A stretch of 64,000 nt of DNA from Sinonovacula constricta (taxonomy: Eukaryota; Mollusca; Bivalvia; Cardiida; Solecurtidae), in contig CM017564.1 in assembly GCA_007844125.1 (NCBI GenBank), positions 27,381,158 through 27,445,157 of the forward strand, in the 5' to 3' direction. Below, piece after piece: positions 12,529 through 25,500 of this stretch. Position 1 is the stretch's first letter. Each line of letters opens with the position of its first letter. A model generated the notes under the pieces. That model was not told the DNA's origin. It did no database searches and saw only the letters and a program-made list of their open reading frames with translations. The position numbers and the translations under genes are program-made.

Positions 12529-13009
12529 GTAGCTGCATATTATGGGTAGGGACATTGCCTTAATCAAGTCGACGTCCAAATTGCATTGGTCTCAGACTTA
12601 CCATATGAGATTTATTTTTATTTCAGACACAAATAACATATAGCAAGTCCAAAATGATAAGCACTGTCAGAAATTAGACACTTTGAAGAATTAATTTTCA
12701 TTCTTTAGTCAATTTTCAGAGTGGGGCCATTTTTAAGCCTTCGTGAATCTAGCCTTTTATCTTTTAATATATAGCAATAATATTGATAATTGATATATAT
12801 TAATAAGACTGTTTAATCTAATAATATCATTTCTCTGTAACTACTTTTGCATTGTTTAATCTAATGACTACAGTTATAATTTAAGTTCAATGTAATTTCT
12901 TTGTCAAAGCTCTGTACAAACATTAAAGTGAATAGTGTAATTTCTGCCTTAATTCTATGGCAATTATCTATACAATTAGTAAAGTTAAACATGTACATGT
13001 AGCATGTCT

Positions 13010-14779
13010 CAGTAATTTTTTGTGACAAAATTCTGTACAAACACTAAAATTTCTATGTACTTCCTGTGGCAAAGATACATAGAGAATCCAACAAATAATG
13101 TAATTTCTGTGTACTTACTGTGACCAAGATACATAAAGAACACAGCTAATACTGTAATTTCTATGTACTTACTGTGACCAAGATACATAAAGAACACAGC
13201 TAATAATGTAATTTCTATGTACTTACTGTGACCAAGATACATACAGAACATAGCTAATAATGTAATTTCTATGTACTTACTGTGACCAAGATACATAATA
13301 TAGAACACAACTAATATTTTGTAATTTCTATGTACTTACTGTGGCAAAGATACATATAGAACACAGCTAATAATGTAATTTCTATGTACTTACTGTGACC
13401 AAGATACATAAAGAACACAGCTAATAATGTAATTTCTATATACTTAGTGTGATCAAGACACTTATAGAACACAGCTAATAATGTAATTTCTATGTACATA
13501 CTGTGACCAAGATACATAAAGAACACAGCTAATAATTTAATTTATATGTACTTACTGTGACCAAGATACATATAGAACACAGCTAATAATTTAATTTCTA
13601 TGTACTTACTGTGATCAAGATACATATAGGACACAGCTAATAATGTAATTTCTATGTACTTACTGTGACCAAGATACATACAGAACACAGCTAATAATGT
13701 AATTTCTATGTACTTACTGTGACCAAGATACATACAGGACACAGATAATAATTTAATTTCTATGTACATACTGTGACCAAGATACATAAAGAACACAGCT
13801 AATATTGTAATTTCTATGTACTTACTGTGACCAAGATACATAAAGAACACAGCTAATATTGTAATTTCTATGTACTTACTGTGACCAAGATACATAAAGA
13901 ACACAGCTAATATTGCAATTTCTATGTATTTACTGTGACCAAGATACATATAGAACACAGCTAATATTGTAATTTCTATGTACTTACTGTGACCAAGATA
14001 CATAAAGAACACAGCTAATATTGTAATTTCTATGTACTTACTGTGACCAAGATACATATAGAACACAACTAATATTGTAATTTCTATGTACTTACTGTGA
14101 CCAAGATACATGAAGAACACAGCTAATAATGTAATTTCTATGTACTTACTGTGACCAAGATACATAAAGAACAAAGCTAATAATTTAATTTCTATGTACT
14201 TACTGTGACCAAGATACATAAAGAACACAGCTAATAATGTAATTTCTATGTACTTACTGTGACCAAGATACATAAAGAACACAGCTAATAATTTAATTTC
14301 TATGTACTTACTGTGACCAAGATACATAAAGAACACAGCTAATGATGTAACTTCTATTTACTTACTGTGACCAAGATACATAAAGAACACAGCTAATATT
14401 GTAATTTCTATGTACTTTCTGTGACCAAGATACATAAAGAACACAGCTAATATTGTAATTTCTATGTACTTACTGTGACCAAGATACATAAAGAACACAG
14501 CTAATATTGTAATTTCTATGTACTTCCTGTGACAAAGATACATATAGAACACAGCTAATACTGTAATTTCTATGTACTTACTGTGACCAAGATACATATA
14601 GAACACAGCTAATAATGTTATTTCTATGTACTTACTGTGACCAAGTTACATATAGAACACAGCTAATAATGTAATTTCTATGTACTTACTGTGACCAAGA
14701 TACATATAGAACACAGCCAATATTGTAATTTCTATGTACTTACTGTGACCAAGATACATAAAGAACACAGCTAATAAAT
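13010..14779. repeat. 54-bp minisatellite, about 33 units
   Basis: Head-to-tail units of 54 bp, each with tctatgtacttactgtgacc, then aagatacata and gaacacagctaata. Units at the left edge are the most diverged; small indels occur near 13299-13320. 54 is a multiple of three, so the - strand stays open for long runs (for example 13542-14336) and repeats an 18-residue peptide with MYLGHSKYIEIT; this is a by-product of the period and lies antisense to the host gene. On the gene strand each unit contains tacttactg, resembling the 5' end of U1 snRNA. Confidence 0.95.
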
Positions 14780-15166
14780 AAATACAAGGGAAATAACCTT
14801 TGAACTACTAATTTTGAATATATTCGGTTCTTTTCTAAAGAATAACAGGTAAAATGTGGACATGCGAGGAACTTAACGAAAATATGAACGACTAAAATCC
14901 TGACGTGTATAATTTTAATCATTTTAAACCTTGTAAACTTGATTGGTGTTGTAATCAAATTTTATAACATAGAAACTACGAAAATAAGACATATCATTCC
15001 TATCCCGGGTTAGGCATCGACTTTCTTAGTGTTTTTGGTACTTTTAGATTTTCGATTTTTCGAACGGAGGTTATGCACGTGCGTAAAGTGCGTAATGGCA
15101 GAAACGCGCCTGTTATGTGGCAAAGGTTCACTGCAGCTAATAATTTATATGTAATTTCTATTGCAG

Positions 15167-15248
15167 ATTGGATAAAGCTTGGCATCCAGTGCATTAGAGT
15201 GTTTACAGAAAAGGTTTCATTTGCAGAGGCAGAAGTAGTATGCAGAAG
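15167..15248 (+). CDS. exon 2: C-type lectin domain, N-terminal part
   Basis: Acceptor ttctattgcag ends at 15166 and donor gtatgt starts at 15249. It completes Asp24 from the previous exon and ends in phase 2. It encodes residues 24-50: D-W-I-K-L-G, Cys32, R-V-F, then S-F-A-E-A-E-V-V-Cys49. This is the classical start of a C-type lectin fold: first beta strand, then helix alpha-1 with the pattern SFaeAe..C, whose cysteine pairs with the last Cys of the domain. An overlapping minus-strand frame (15000-15374) has no domain and is a shadow. Confidence 0.88.
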
Positions 15249-15452
15249 GTATGTTGTGCGTAGAACTTGAACGCATTGTTGATGGCTGGTGGTATCATTT
15301 GATCTATTTGTACTTATCTCTGTGAGGATATTTCTAAAGTAAGAAGGTGAATGTTGTTGCATATTAGTGTCCAAAAAATGGGTTTAGATGTCTTAACTTG
15401 TTATTGCTGCTGTTGTCAATGAAATGTTGATGCTGATAACAATGCTGCTATT

Positions 15453-15545
15453 GTTTATGATGATGATGAGGAGGATGATGATCAAAGTGATGATGGTTAT
15501 GATGATGATGAAAGTGAAGTTGATGATGATGAGGAGGAGGATCGG
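15453..15545. repeat. GAT/GAG-rich trinucleotide tract
   Basis: Mostly gatgatgat with interspersed gag and aag units. On the minus strand the same tract gives an isoleucine-rich open frame that is not a gene. Confidence 0.85.
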
Positions 15546-16239
15546 GAAGTATTGGGGATAAACCACTTGTGATTTTGACCATTGATAAAGCAAAGATTTG
15601 TGCAATTTAATCCTGTAAATCAAGGTCTGAACCACAGCCACACCCTTTCTAAAGCCTTTATCTTGTAACTGCTGTGTTACATGGTGTAACTTGTCTGATG
15701 TATTACTCCCAGCATCTCCCAGGCTGGCAGTCAGTCATATATCTATCACCCAGCTTCTTACTAACCTACGTCTTAGCAGCACCTACAACCACCAACACTA
15801 ATACACAGTTTATATCACTTCAAGTATTGTTACTCAAACAGTAAATATTATAATCACATATAAGCTTAGATCAAGTTTAAACTATTAATGTTATGTCAGT
15901 AACTTGCTTTATTTAAATCTACCCAATCAAACACAATGGGAAGGTTTCAGATATTATTATTTAATTCCTAATTAATCCTTGGATATTATCCTTGTTTTGC
16001 ATCAACTAAAAGTGCTTTTTTGATTTTAAGAAAATGTCTAATTACGCAGATTTTTTTAGATAATGTAGGAAACTAATTATTTTACTGTTTGAACATTAAA
16101 AATGTTATGAAAGTTGATATCTCAACTATATCAATCTCCATCTTTGTAGACACAACTTTATGTTGATCTTACTTCATAGTATTTAATGTACATTTGACTG
16201 GAGGATGAGAAGCATGACGCTCCCATTACTGAATGCTGA

Positions 16240-16446
16240 CAGGGTTGTCATTAGGAGGCAGCTGGCGGTCATTTTGACCGCCTCAAATGAAAATCAGGCC
16301 GCCTCAAATTTCAAATTAAAAATGAAAATCGGTCAAGAGCATGCCCCGGACCCCCCTAGCAGCGCTACATGCCTTCGGCGCTCGCATAGCCTAGCCTCCT
16401 CAAAAATTAATTGAGCCTGCTCAAAATATTTGTAGTGACAACCCTG
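16240..16446. mobile_element. 207-bp MITE with 11-bp perfect TIRs (hAT-like ends)
   Basis: Begins CAGGGTTGTCA and ends with its exact complement TGACAACCCTG. Immediate flanks repeat gctga (16235-16239 and 16447-16451), read as a short target-site duplication. CAGGG termini are typical of hAT-type elements, but those usually make 8-bp duplications, so superfamily assignment is open. The interior has a perfect hairpin, ggcggtca-ttt-tgaccgcc (16264-16282), and a GC-rich patch. No transposase is encoded. Confidence 0.75.
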
Positions 16447-16629
16447 GCTGATTGAAATTGTGTTTGTTTATGTTTCACAACTCTGATAGGGTCAAAATTT
16501 TCGCAAACATTATTTGAGTTTTGTTTTGGAAATTTCATGCAGACATGCTGTATTTATTTTCACCCTTTTGATAGTGCAGGTTAAACATAAATATGTTTTT
16601 TTTTCTTACATCATACCAACACAATTATG

Positions 16630-16829
16630 GTTATTTTGGCGGTGTCCAGCTAATTATTGGTAGAGGAAGACCTCAGACTTATGTCTGGGTAGAACAAACA
16701 GCGCAACGCAGGTTAATTGGAAAACCTCTCCTCATGAAAGTTCTCACCCAGACCGGGACTCGAACCCACGCAGTGAGGGGCTGAGGAGTTACAAGTCAAT
16801 GACTCTAACCACTTGGCCACAGGTATCCC
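16630..16829 (-). mobile_element. SINE family E, copy E1
   Basis: On the minus strand it starts with a Ser/Leu-type tRNA-like head: A box region tggccaagtgg, a loop with acttgtaactcctca, and B box ggttcgagtcc. It continues with the family E body (ctacccagacat, tcttcctctacca, agctgga). Flanking duplication is not clear. Confidence 0.8.
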
Positions 16830-17089
16830 CAACCCGCAGCACAAATGCAGTGTGTCAAATGTACTGTAACAGTATTATTATATATTTTTTGGTTCTCTTT
16901 TATCTTTTTGTAGTTCAAGGGTACTGAATATATGGAGTGCAGACATTCCATGTTTAATACAGCACATTATAACTGTCTTTTAAAGCTTCTTAAATTACCA
17001 AATATGTTATTTTTACCTACAAAATATCTTGCAAAATAATATTAATTGTTGTCTTATATCTATGTCACAAGTGAAACGTAACTTAAAAC

Positions 17090-17454
17090 TTGTAGTATCA
17101 AACATGTACTTTCTGTCTGAGACTGCGCAGCAATTTTAAAACTGAGAAAATCATGTGACCACATTTTTAAGATCACTTTATATCATTATCCAATTAATGC
17201 ACTTTAACATCAATATCTATTTTTAGCAGAAAACCAAATCATGCTTTTGCATAGATATGGAAGGAATGAGCAATTGGAGCAATTAATTTCACTATTTGTT
17301 CTGTCTCATTTATAATCCAGGTAATGTTCAAAATAATCTTCACTTAAACAAAAAACTATGTTTTTATGCAAAACTATGCCTGAATTCCCCTGACGGGGGA
17401 GAAATATCATTACATGTATTTGATACAGGCTAACTGTTTAGATACCAACTTTAA
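17090..17454 (-). mobile_element. Family A element, copy A4 (one end)
   Basis: Right end ggctaactgtttagatacca with TTAA at 17451-17454. The interior matches A5 (tttctgtctgagactgcgcagc, then catgtgaccac and tatttttagcag; the first of these is a diverged version of the A5 stretch). The left terminal repeat is not found; the left limit is approximate. Confidence 0.6.
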
Positions 17455-18832
17455 ACTTCTTCATATGTATAAATAAGAACTACAGTTTCCCTAGCCTTTC
17501 CCTTTCATGCAAGTGTTTTTAAGGCTTTGATATTTATCTGAGGCTATCTTTCTGTAACAAGTCAACAAAACTAGTTTTTCCAATTTTTATTATCAAACAC
17601 ATTTAAATGTGTTTTGTTATCTTCATTTTATGGTAAAATATTTGAGTTTATTATCAGTAGAGTGATAAGTCTTTATTTCTAACTGTGTTATTATCAAGAT
17701 TTACAATGAAGAGATATGATTATGTAACTGTTTATATGATAGGCCACACTTTAAAGTGCAATAAGCATAAGATTCCAATGATAATGACATTACCTTATGA
17801 TACCTACTTTGTTTGTTAATTTTCTTCTTAATTGATTAAATGCAGGCAAATATTGGGAGCTGGGAGTCCAGGAAATATCCTTATTAAAATAATATCTTTA
17901 TTAAAAATCTCTATTGAGTATAATTGTTAGCAAAAGCTGAGAGTTTGTATAGTTTTAAACATATGAAGTAGTCTCAGGGTTAACCTCAAACCAGTGATAT
18001 TAACCAGTGTAGAACGAGGTGCAAAACAATTGCAAGTGTGTCATAATCACAGATTACTTGGGATAAATTGCCCTCCTGGCTTGCATTGTTTTATCCTGTC
18101 TGTCACATAAGGCATCCAACGTCATAACATGAAGTAAAACACAAGTGTCAATTATCGCTCCCTGCGTCCCCTTCTCTGTAAACAGTTGGGTTTGACTTTA
18201 GAAGACCAGGCTTATTGTCAAGATAAGAGACAACATCAAGATGTTACATTGCCAGAGAAAGCTGGAAGTTGTTTAAGTCCGGGCTGCAAAAAAGTAGGCA
18301 AATATCACTGTTTTTGTTATTTGTTTTGTCAAATTGCTTAATAGAGATTGTAAGAGGTTGAACAATGTATGCTGTTGACTGCATAGAACAGAGCGTTTCT
18401 GGTCAATAACTTCAGTTTGGATAAACCAATCTTGTTTGGACCTAGCTTGGGATAGGATTTGGGGCCAGTCGGGTCAAGGTCACTGTTACTAAAACAAACA
18501 AACAGTTTCTGCTTATTAGTTTGTGTTAAATTGTTAAATCGTTGAAAACCTGACTTCGTGGCATGGCCACATTTCTTTTTATATCTATTTTAATGTCCAT
18601 CCCAATCTCCATCTCCTCTACTGAAAATACTCCTATTTGATAGTTTTTTGTTTTAACTGGTTACCTGTTGTGTTTTCTTTAATTTACCTAACTATAGATT
18701 GTTCTCACGTTCCCAAAGATTTGCAATGCGGGTTCTCTTTTAAAGTAATGGCTTGTTCCCAGTTAAACTCTGGGAAACTTGTTCTGAATAGATTGTTAAA
18801 TATTAAATTACATGTTAATTATTGTGGATGCC

Positions 18833-19327
18833 TTAAAGGTGGTATCCAACAGTTTGAACCAAAAATATTTTCATTAAACATCTAAAAAACCATTGTTATC
18901 CGAACATATCTCTCGACATGCTGTTTATTAATGACCTACACCTGTCTGAAAATGAAACATAACATCACAATCGTCATTACAAACATGTATTTCCTATCTG
19001 AGCCACGCTGCACAGTTAGCTATTTTTGAATCAAGAAAACCATGTGACCACTTACGTTTTAGCTCATCCACGTCATCCGTTTTGACGTTGATGCCTATTT
19101 TTAGCAGGAATCCCAATTGTTCTTGTTTAAAGATTTGAAAAGAATGAACATTTCAAGTGTTGATAAACGAGTTTTACTGTCCTAAAATTGAGATACTGTT
19201 GAAAATCGTAAAACCTTTGTCTGAAGTATGTTGCTTTTCTGCAGAAATTAAGCCCAAATACCCCAAACAGAGGTCTGATAATGTTACATATATTAGATAT
19301 AGGCAAACTGTTGGATACCACCTCAAT
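18833..19327 (-). mobile_element. Family A element, copy A5 (full length)
   Basis: About 490 bp. Left TTAA then aggtggtatccaacagtttg; right caaactgttggataccacct at 19303-19322. The 20-bp termini are perfect inverse complements, the best-preserved pair in the window. Right flank caatta is a mutated TTAA. No coding capacity. Confidence 0.85.
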
Positions 19328-20436
19328 TATGATGTGCATTACAGTACATTTGGTTGGATACAACATGTTAAAAAGAACTAGTTAAATATTTAAGCATTTT
19401 TTTCTGTCTGATTATTTTTCACTGTGGTACCAGTGTAATTTCAAATATTATTGACTCATCATATTATTTTTTGTCATTTGTATATGTCACATGTAATTAA
19501 ATAAGTCAAAATGCAATTAATTTATCCATTTACAATATCCCTTTTTTGATCGAAACTGTCCAATAGCTTTGTTATGTCTTTCAACTGTCTTTCATGTAAT
19601 TTCGTAATTTCTTGCTGGCCTAAAGTAAACATACCAGGTTACTTAGCATTCGAAGACAGATCAAATGCTTCAGGAATAGAAACTCTGAAAAAGTAATTGC
19701 TTTTTAATGCTGATTTGTATCAACGATTCCCTGGCAGGTTCATAGAGTGCAGACATTCCAAGTGTCATTGTCGATTACTTCCCTTCCCAGCATGCTAAGA
19801 GGGGGTCTGTGAAAGGCACCTTATGACATTCATAAAATCATTCATCTCTCCCACATTCATGTCAAAACTCAGACAATCAGATCTATTTCGTTTATTCATT
19901 GAAGACCTACTAAATTATAAGGATCATTTCTAAAGCTTACAAACGAGACTGACATCATTTGTTTGGAGAACAGTGTGTTAAAAATTAATTGATGTAATTT
20001 TATATTAAATGTTCAAAGCATAATGTTTTATGTATGTCGCAATGATTGCAGAATAGCTCCCATTTCCTATAAAGGTGCTGTGGATTGTGGGATTGTGTTT
20101 ATACTGAATCATGATTAATGGAACTGAAAGCTGATAGCAGAAGGCAGAAATTAAACTGGCCAAAAGCAATTAAAAAGCATTCAAGTGAAATTATACCCGG
20201 GGTTTATGAGGTAATGGTTTCATGTTGCCCTTGTATAGTAACCTACACAAAGCCACAGAACTTAAACCCATTTAAACCATTTCAAATTAAATGGAGAACT
20301 TTTTAGCATTTCATTTCAAATTAACAGAATGTTTTATTTTGGTGTCTATCTTTTATCTCTTTATATTGCCTAAAATAAAGTTATAAATTCAGACAGACTC
20401 ACTTATTTAATTAACACAAGCATTTATACTTATTTA

Positions 20437-20707
20437 CTGGGAGCTGTAGCTTAAGTGGTAGAGCGTCAGCTTGTGGATCAGGATGTCGTGGGTTCAAACC
20501 CAGCCAGGTCAAACCAAAGACTTTAAAGTTGGTAGTAGTGGGTTCCCTCCTAACACTCTGGGCTAAGGGACAGCATTATGCCAGACTCGTCGGTGTCAGT
20601 ATAATGGACCAGGGGGGGGGGTGGTTGAGTCCCTGGCTATAATGATAAGAAATGTCGCTGCACAGTATCCGCAGAATTGCCAGCAAATCCCATCCTATCC
20701 CAATCCC
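20437..20707 (+). mobile_element. SINE family C, copy C1, with 12-bp TSD
   Basis: tRNA-derived head with A box tagcttaagtgg and B box ggttcaaaccc, then the body shared with C2 and C3 (caaaccaaagactttaaagt, ctaaggg, cagtataatgg, agaaatgtcgctgcacagta) and a 3' end of aatccc-like units. Flanks tatacttattta (20425-20436) and tatacttgttta (20708-20719) are a target-site duplication with one mismatch, which fixes both ends. Confidence 0.92.
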
Positions 20708-21461
20708 TATACTTGTTTAGGGCTTAAAATATATTTTGATCATATGTCTATTTATTATATTTCAATTTATAATAAGTTAATACTAAAATTTAATAATATA
20801 TTAGATCTTTCATCAAACCTAATGTTAAAAGGTTAAATGCCTTCGATACATCAATATCGTCTAGTTATAACATTCTCCAATTTTGTATCGTAATGTTAAC
20901 AAGTTAAAAAAAGGAATAATTTCTTTATCAGGTTTTAGGAACATGCATCCTTGAACATTTTGTGTTTTCACATTGATGAACTCAAATGTCAATATGTGTA
21001 TAACTTAAATTTTATCATTTTTAAATAACACAATCATTTTTTTTACTGTAAAACTAAAAAAGTTCTAATATCACTAAAATTTCATAGCTTATGCTTTGTG
21101 TTGGCCAGTTCAAAATTCCCTACATCATTATATCATTGTTTATATGCAGTTTTGTTGTATACACAATATGCACATTATTGCTTATAAAATAGCAATAATG
21201 ATAGATAACGTATACCAACAATACCATTAAAGAAGCTACCTTGTTACCTAGATTCAAACAGTTTTGCATCACCTGCTTCCTTTGTTTGGTCTTTGTATAA
21301 AGTTAAAAATGTTTGTGTATATATCAGTTTTATGAGCGGTGTTTTGTACCATGTGTCTGTCTTTACTTTTCAACCACCCTGCCCACCTGCTACTGTCTAC
21401 TGTTGTGGTCTTGTAATAATAGCCACACAGTTGTTACGCCTTTTGTTATGAGGTCTTTGAG

Positions 21462-21741
21462 TTAAAGGTGGTATACGACAGTTTGCCTATATCTAATATA
21501 TGAAACTGTTTCTGACCTCTGATTGGGGTATTTGTACACAATTTCTGAAGAAAAAATCATATGTTGGTAATCTTTAACGATTTTCAACAGTATCTCAGTT
21601 TTAGTAAATGTTTGTAATAATGACTTTGGTTTTATATTTTACTTTTTATACAGATGTAGGACATCTATAAGCAGCACTTTTTGAAATTTGTTCAAATAAC
21701 AATGTTTTACTAAGATTCAAACTGTCGGATAACACCTTTAA
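21462..21741 (+). mobile_element. Family A element, copy A6 (short form, 280 bp)
   Basis: TTAA on both sides (21462-21465 and 21738-21741), with ends aggtggtatacgacagtttg and caaactgtcggataacacct. It is internally shorter than A3 and A5, as expected for a deletion derivative. Confidence 0.82.
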
Positions 21742-21956
21742 ATTATTTATACATGCTTTGTCATAATTCTAGTATTCTACTGTAAATTACACATAGCTAA
21801 CTCACAGGTGATGACAAAAATAATGTAATAAAAAGAATCTGACATCGTTATTATTGAATACAAACATTTATAACACTCGGTCAGGAAGAAATGATAGTAA
21901 GCTCACCATAGGCTTGGTTACTATTACTTTTCACTTACTATTACTTTTCCTGTTTG

Positions 21957-22648
21957 CATTGCCAATTATGGTTTAATTGATCCAGTCTGGCAATAATGCA
22001 TTGCCAATTATGGTTCAATTGATCCAGTCTGGTGATAAGGCATTGCCAGTTATGGTTCAGTTGATCCAGTTTGGAGATAATGCATTGCCAGTTATGGTTC
22101 AATTGATCCAGTCTGGAGATAATGCATTGCCAGTTATGGTTAAATTGATCCAGTCTGGTGATAATGCATTGCCAGTTATGGTTTTACTGATCCAGTTTGG
22201 CGATAATGCATTGCCACTTATGGTTAAATTGATCCAGTCTGGCGATGATGCATTGCCAGTTATGGTTTTCCTGATCCAGTCTGGCTATAATGCATGGCCA
22301 GTTATGGTTCAATTGATCCAGTCTGGCGATAATGCTTTGCCAGTTATGCTTGAATTGATCCAGTCTGGCAATAATGCATTGCCAATCATGGTTCAATTGA
22401 TCCAGTCTGGCGATAATGCATTGCCAATTATGGTTCAGTTGATCAAGTCTGGCGATAATGCATTGCCAGTTATGGTTTAACTGATCCAGTCTGGCAATAA
22501 TGCATTTCCAATTATGGTTTAACTGATCCAGTCTGACAATAATGCATTGCCAATCATGGTTCAATTGATCCAGTCTGGCGATAATGCATTGCCAATTATG
22601 GTTCAAATGATCCAGTATGGCAATAATGCATTGCCAGTTATGGTTTAA
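21957..22648. repeat. 42-bp minisatellite, about 16 units
   Basis: Units of exactly 42 bp carrying ttgatccagtctgg, gataatgcattgcca and ttatggttc. Sixteen copies with point differences and no obvious indels. Both strands are open over long runs (14-residue repeats with LIQSGDNALP on + and LDQLNHNWQC on -) because 42 is divisible by three. It lies deep in an intron, so coding is unlikely. Confidence 0.95.
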
Positions 22649-23812
22649 AATCATATTTGTTAAAGGTATAATTGATGATGCAGTTATGGTGTCTCCTTCT
22701 AAAACCCACATCTTTAATCCATGGAAACACTACAATAGGCCAGGTTTTGACTTCCAGTATTCATCCATTAAAAAACATGAAATTAAATAGGCTTTTTTCA
22801 ACTTGCATATCACTTGTTTTATACCATGCTTGCAATAAATACTTTATTGAGATTTCCATGGTAATGCACATTTTTTATGTCCCCCCAATTTTTTATTATG
22901 GCATGATTTGCCTTTTGTGTTGTAATTTTGTGTTGGCTGTTATTGGATAAAAAAGCAAAAGAAAGACTTTGTATCTATTGATACATACATTTCTTTATGA
23001 CTTAAACTGTTACATGGTAAGAGAATTAACTTGATTTTATCTGCATGATTTTTTTACAATCTTACTTTTAGAAGCTAAAGATTAAAGGTTTAAATAAAAT
23101 AAAATGACAAGTGATCAATATGTTATATTTTTTATTGCTCTATTTATTCATTCAGCCTGCAATTACTACAGAAAGAAATTAAATGCCATAAATGAGGCGT
23201 AAGTTTTGCCTGATATGGTTTGTGTAAGAGTAAGGTCATTTCAGGCTTTGTGTATTTTGGTTAAGTATTTAAATTATATGTTAAAAAGTTCATTTAAAAA
23301 GCTTTTTATGTTATTAAAGTGTTCCTTTTTTATTCATAATTTGATATTAAACTTTTTTCTTTCTCATAAAATAAAATTGTTCCAGGCATATTACTCAACT
23401 TGTAAAAGGCCATGCCTGTGGAACATTTTCTCATTTTGTCAAATGAATTTTTCAAAATTATAGATGAACTATGAACGCAATCCTCCCCACCCACTGTCTA
23501 TGGCTGTTGTCTATTACTCAAAGTGGCCTGTCCACAGTTTAGTGCTTACACATGGCACATAGAACCACACATTCTGCAAGTTTTAAGTTTTTTTCCATTA
23601 TCAAGCCAATAAGTTTTCTGTTTATGAATGATGTATGCACATGATATAATATTCCAGCATACTATTCCATGTTGATAAACTTCAAATGGCTAAATATAGT
23701 TGAGAATTGTGTTTTTGATCTCCCACCCAAATGACAAGTTGACAACCCATGTTATGAAGAACAGGATGTTCACATGAAGTCTAGTGATGAGGGGTAATAT
23801 TTAAAATTTTAA

Positions 23813-24222
23813 ACCGTGACTGAGTGGTTACAGTCACTGACTTGTAACTCCTCAGCCCTTCACCGCTTTGGTGAATCGGGGCAAGAATTTTCATGTGGGG
23901 AGATTTTCAAGCTAACCTGTGCATGCATATGAGCTCTCCCACTCTTGCAGGGAGACTCTTACTTTTTATTTTCAGATTTATTGAAAAGGGATGTTTTTAC
24001 AGATTTTTAGAAATCTCCCTATTTGGAAACAGGTAACTTCCTTTTTTGTTTTATATGAAAATATCAAATCTCCTACTAAACAAGTGAAAATCTTTCACTT
24101 TGACTTCAGAAAAAGTTTACATGTATACCTGTGGTGTGCTGGTGGTTCTACTTCCTTTACCAATAAAGAGCCGGACATTGCCAATTGTGTTGATGTGATG
24201 TAACAAAAAACAAAACAAACAC
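23813..24222 (+). mobile_element. SINE family E, copy E5, interrupted by B1
   Basis: Head: gactgagtggttacagtcac, then acttgtaactcctcag (Ser/Leu-like tRNA). After the inserted B1 element the SINE resumes at gtggtgtgctggtggttcta and ends in an A/C-rich tail. Flanks aattttaa (23805-23812 and 24223-24230) look like a target-site duplication. Confidence 0.65.
23931..24128 (+). mobile_element. Family B inverted-repeat element, copy B1, nested in SINE E5
   Basis: Ends catgcatatgagct and tttacatgtat are a degraded version of the family B termini (catacatgtgaact and inverse). The interior has ctcccactcttgcagggaga and agaaatctccctatttggaa. The interrupted SINE sequence acctgtg occurs on both sides of the insertion, consistent with a duplicated target. 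Confidence 0.75.
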
Positions 24223-25500
24223 AATTTTAATCCACATCATTCATTGTGGTTTGGCAACGTTTTGCTTTTTAAGCAAAGATTTAAAAATGCAAATTTTACC
24301 AACCATTTTCAAGCAAAATCTTACTATGCCTGCTATAATTATTCAATAGCGAGTAGCACTTGTCTCTTGTATATATAGTCATTTTGTTGTGTCACAGCAC
24401 AAATCTATACTGAAATACCCCACAAACAAATTACACCTTCACAGACATATCATACTGTAAGTTGAGAAAATCAATTCCACATTAGCAATGGGGAGATGGC
24501 TCATTGCAGGAAAATTGATGTGTATGTTTCTGTTATTTGAATACCTGTTACAGACAAGAAGTTTAATTCAAGCATCGATGTTAGAGGTAGAAGCAAAATT
24601 AACAATTAAACTGTGTGCTATCAAATTTAAATGCATTTGTTATTGGGCTCCTAAATGTATTATGTGATTATGTTTCCAGCCCGAATATAAAAACCCATTA
24701 GCACCTGCAGTCATACTGTCAAATGTAAATTGAAAACTTGATTGCTACCAGTAAATATTATGATTTCTTTTTAGTGAAATGTCTTTATAACTTTGGAAAT
24801 TTGCCAAAACAATTTCTAGTGAATAGCTCAGCAAAAAATACTAAAATAACCAGACCATGGGTTTTTGTCCAGATCATGGTTCATTGAACTACCTGTAATT
24901 ATAGGTCTATTGAGCTGGCCAGCATAATACATTTTATTTTTGAAATGTATCAAATGTGTGTTTTCGTTTGTTTACAATTGCAAATATCCCAAGTAATCAA
25001 ATTTTAGTAACAAGAAGATAATGTCCACCTAATCTCACTAAAGTCACATCTTACAAAGTAGATATAAGGCAACCTTCCCTGTTAATTTGTGCTGTAAACA
25101 CGACTTGACGACAAGCCAGGTGGCACTATGGGTACTCTTACAAAGACTTGAGAAAGATTTGAGAAAGAACATAAGCAAGACAAAAAAACTACTGGTGTTC
25201 TGTTACTGACCATCATCTTTGCATCAGGGTAGTATAAAATAGTCATATAATTACAAACTTAGGAGAAATGTTATAGATAATGACAGTGATCTTGTCTGTG
25301 GATTGAGGATTGATGCGAGCCATAATTCTACTAGAGTTGTTTTAAATTGTTGCAGTCAGGACTGTCATTGTAAAACATCAGTTATGTAAAAGTAAATGTA
25401 TCTGTTAATTGTGGTCCATGTGATTGATAATTTGTGACTGGTGATTGGTCCTTGAACATCTGCTGCAATGAAATTTTACAATTAAGTCAAAGTGTGTCAT

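Larger units (their letters stand above)
12170..15166 (+). other. intron, 2997 bp, mostly 54-bp minisatellite
   Basis: Contains an AT microsatellite (12505-12528) and the 54-bp array (13010-14779), which fills about 60% of it. The remainder, 12530-13000 and 14780-15150, is AT-rich with no further feature seen. Confidence 0.7.

Noticed and set aside
13009..14606. Minus-strand frames through the 54-bp array
   Set aside because: Same cause; they are antisense inside an intron of the supported gene.
15000..15374. 124-codon minus-strand frame
   Set aside because: Overlaps the well-supported lectin exon on the other strand and has no recognisable domain.
20437..20520. Functional tRNA gene
   Set aside because: A and B boxes are present, but the stems do not close into a good cloverleaf and the sequence continues into a SINE body with target duplications. 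The same holds for the other SINE heads.
21977..22711. Frames on both strands through the 42-bp array
   Set aside because: By-product of the repeat period; no domain or unique sequence.
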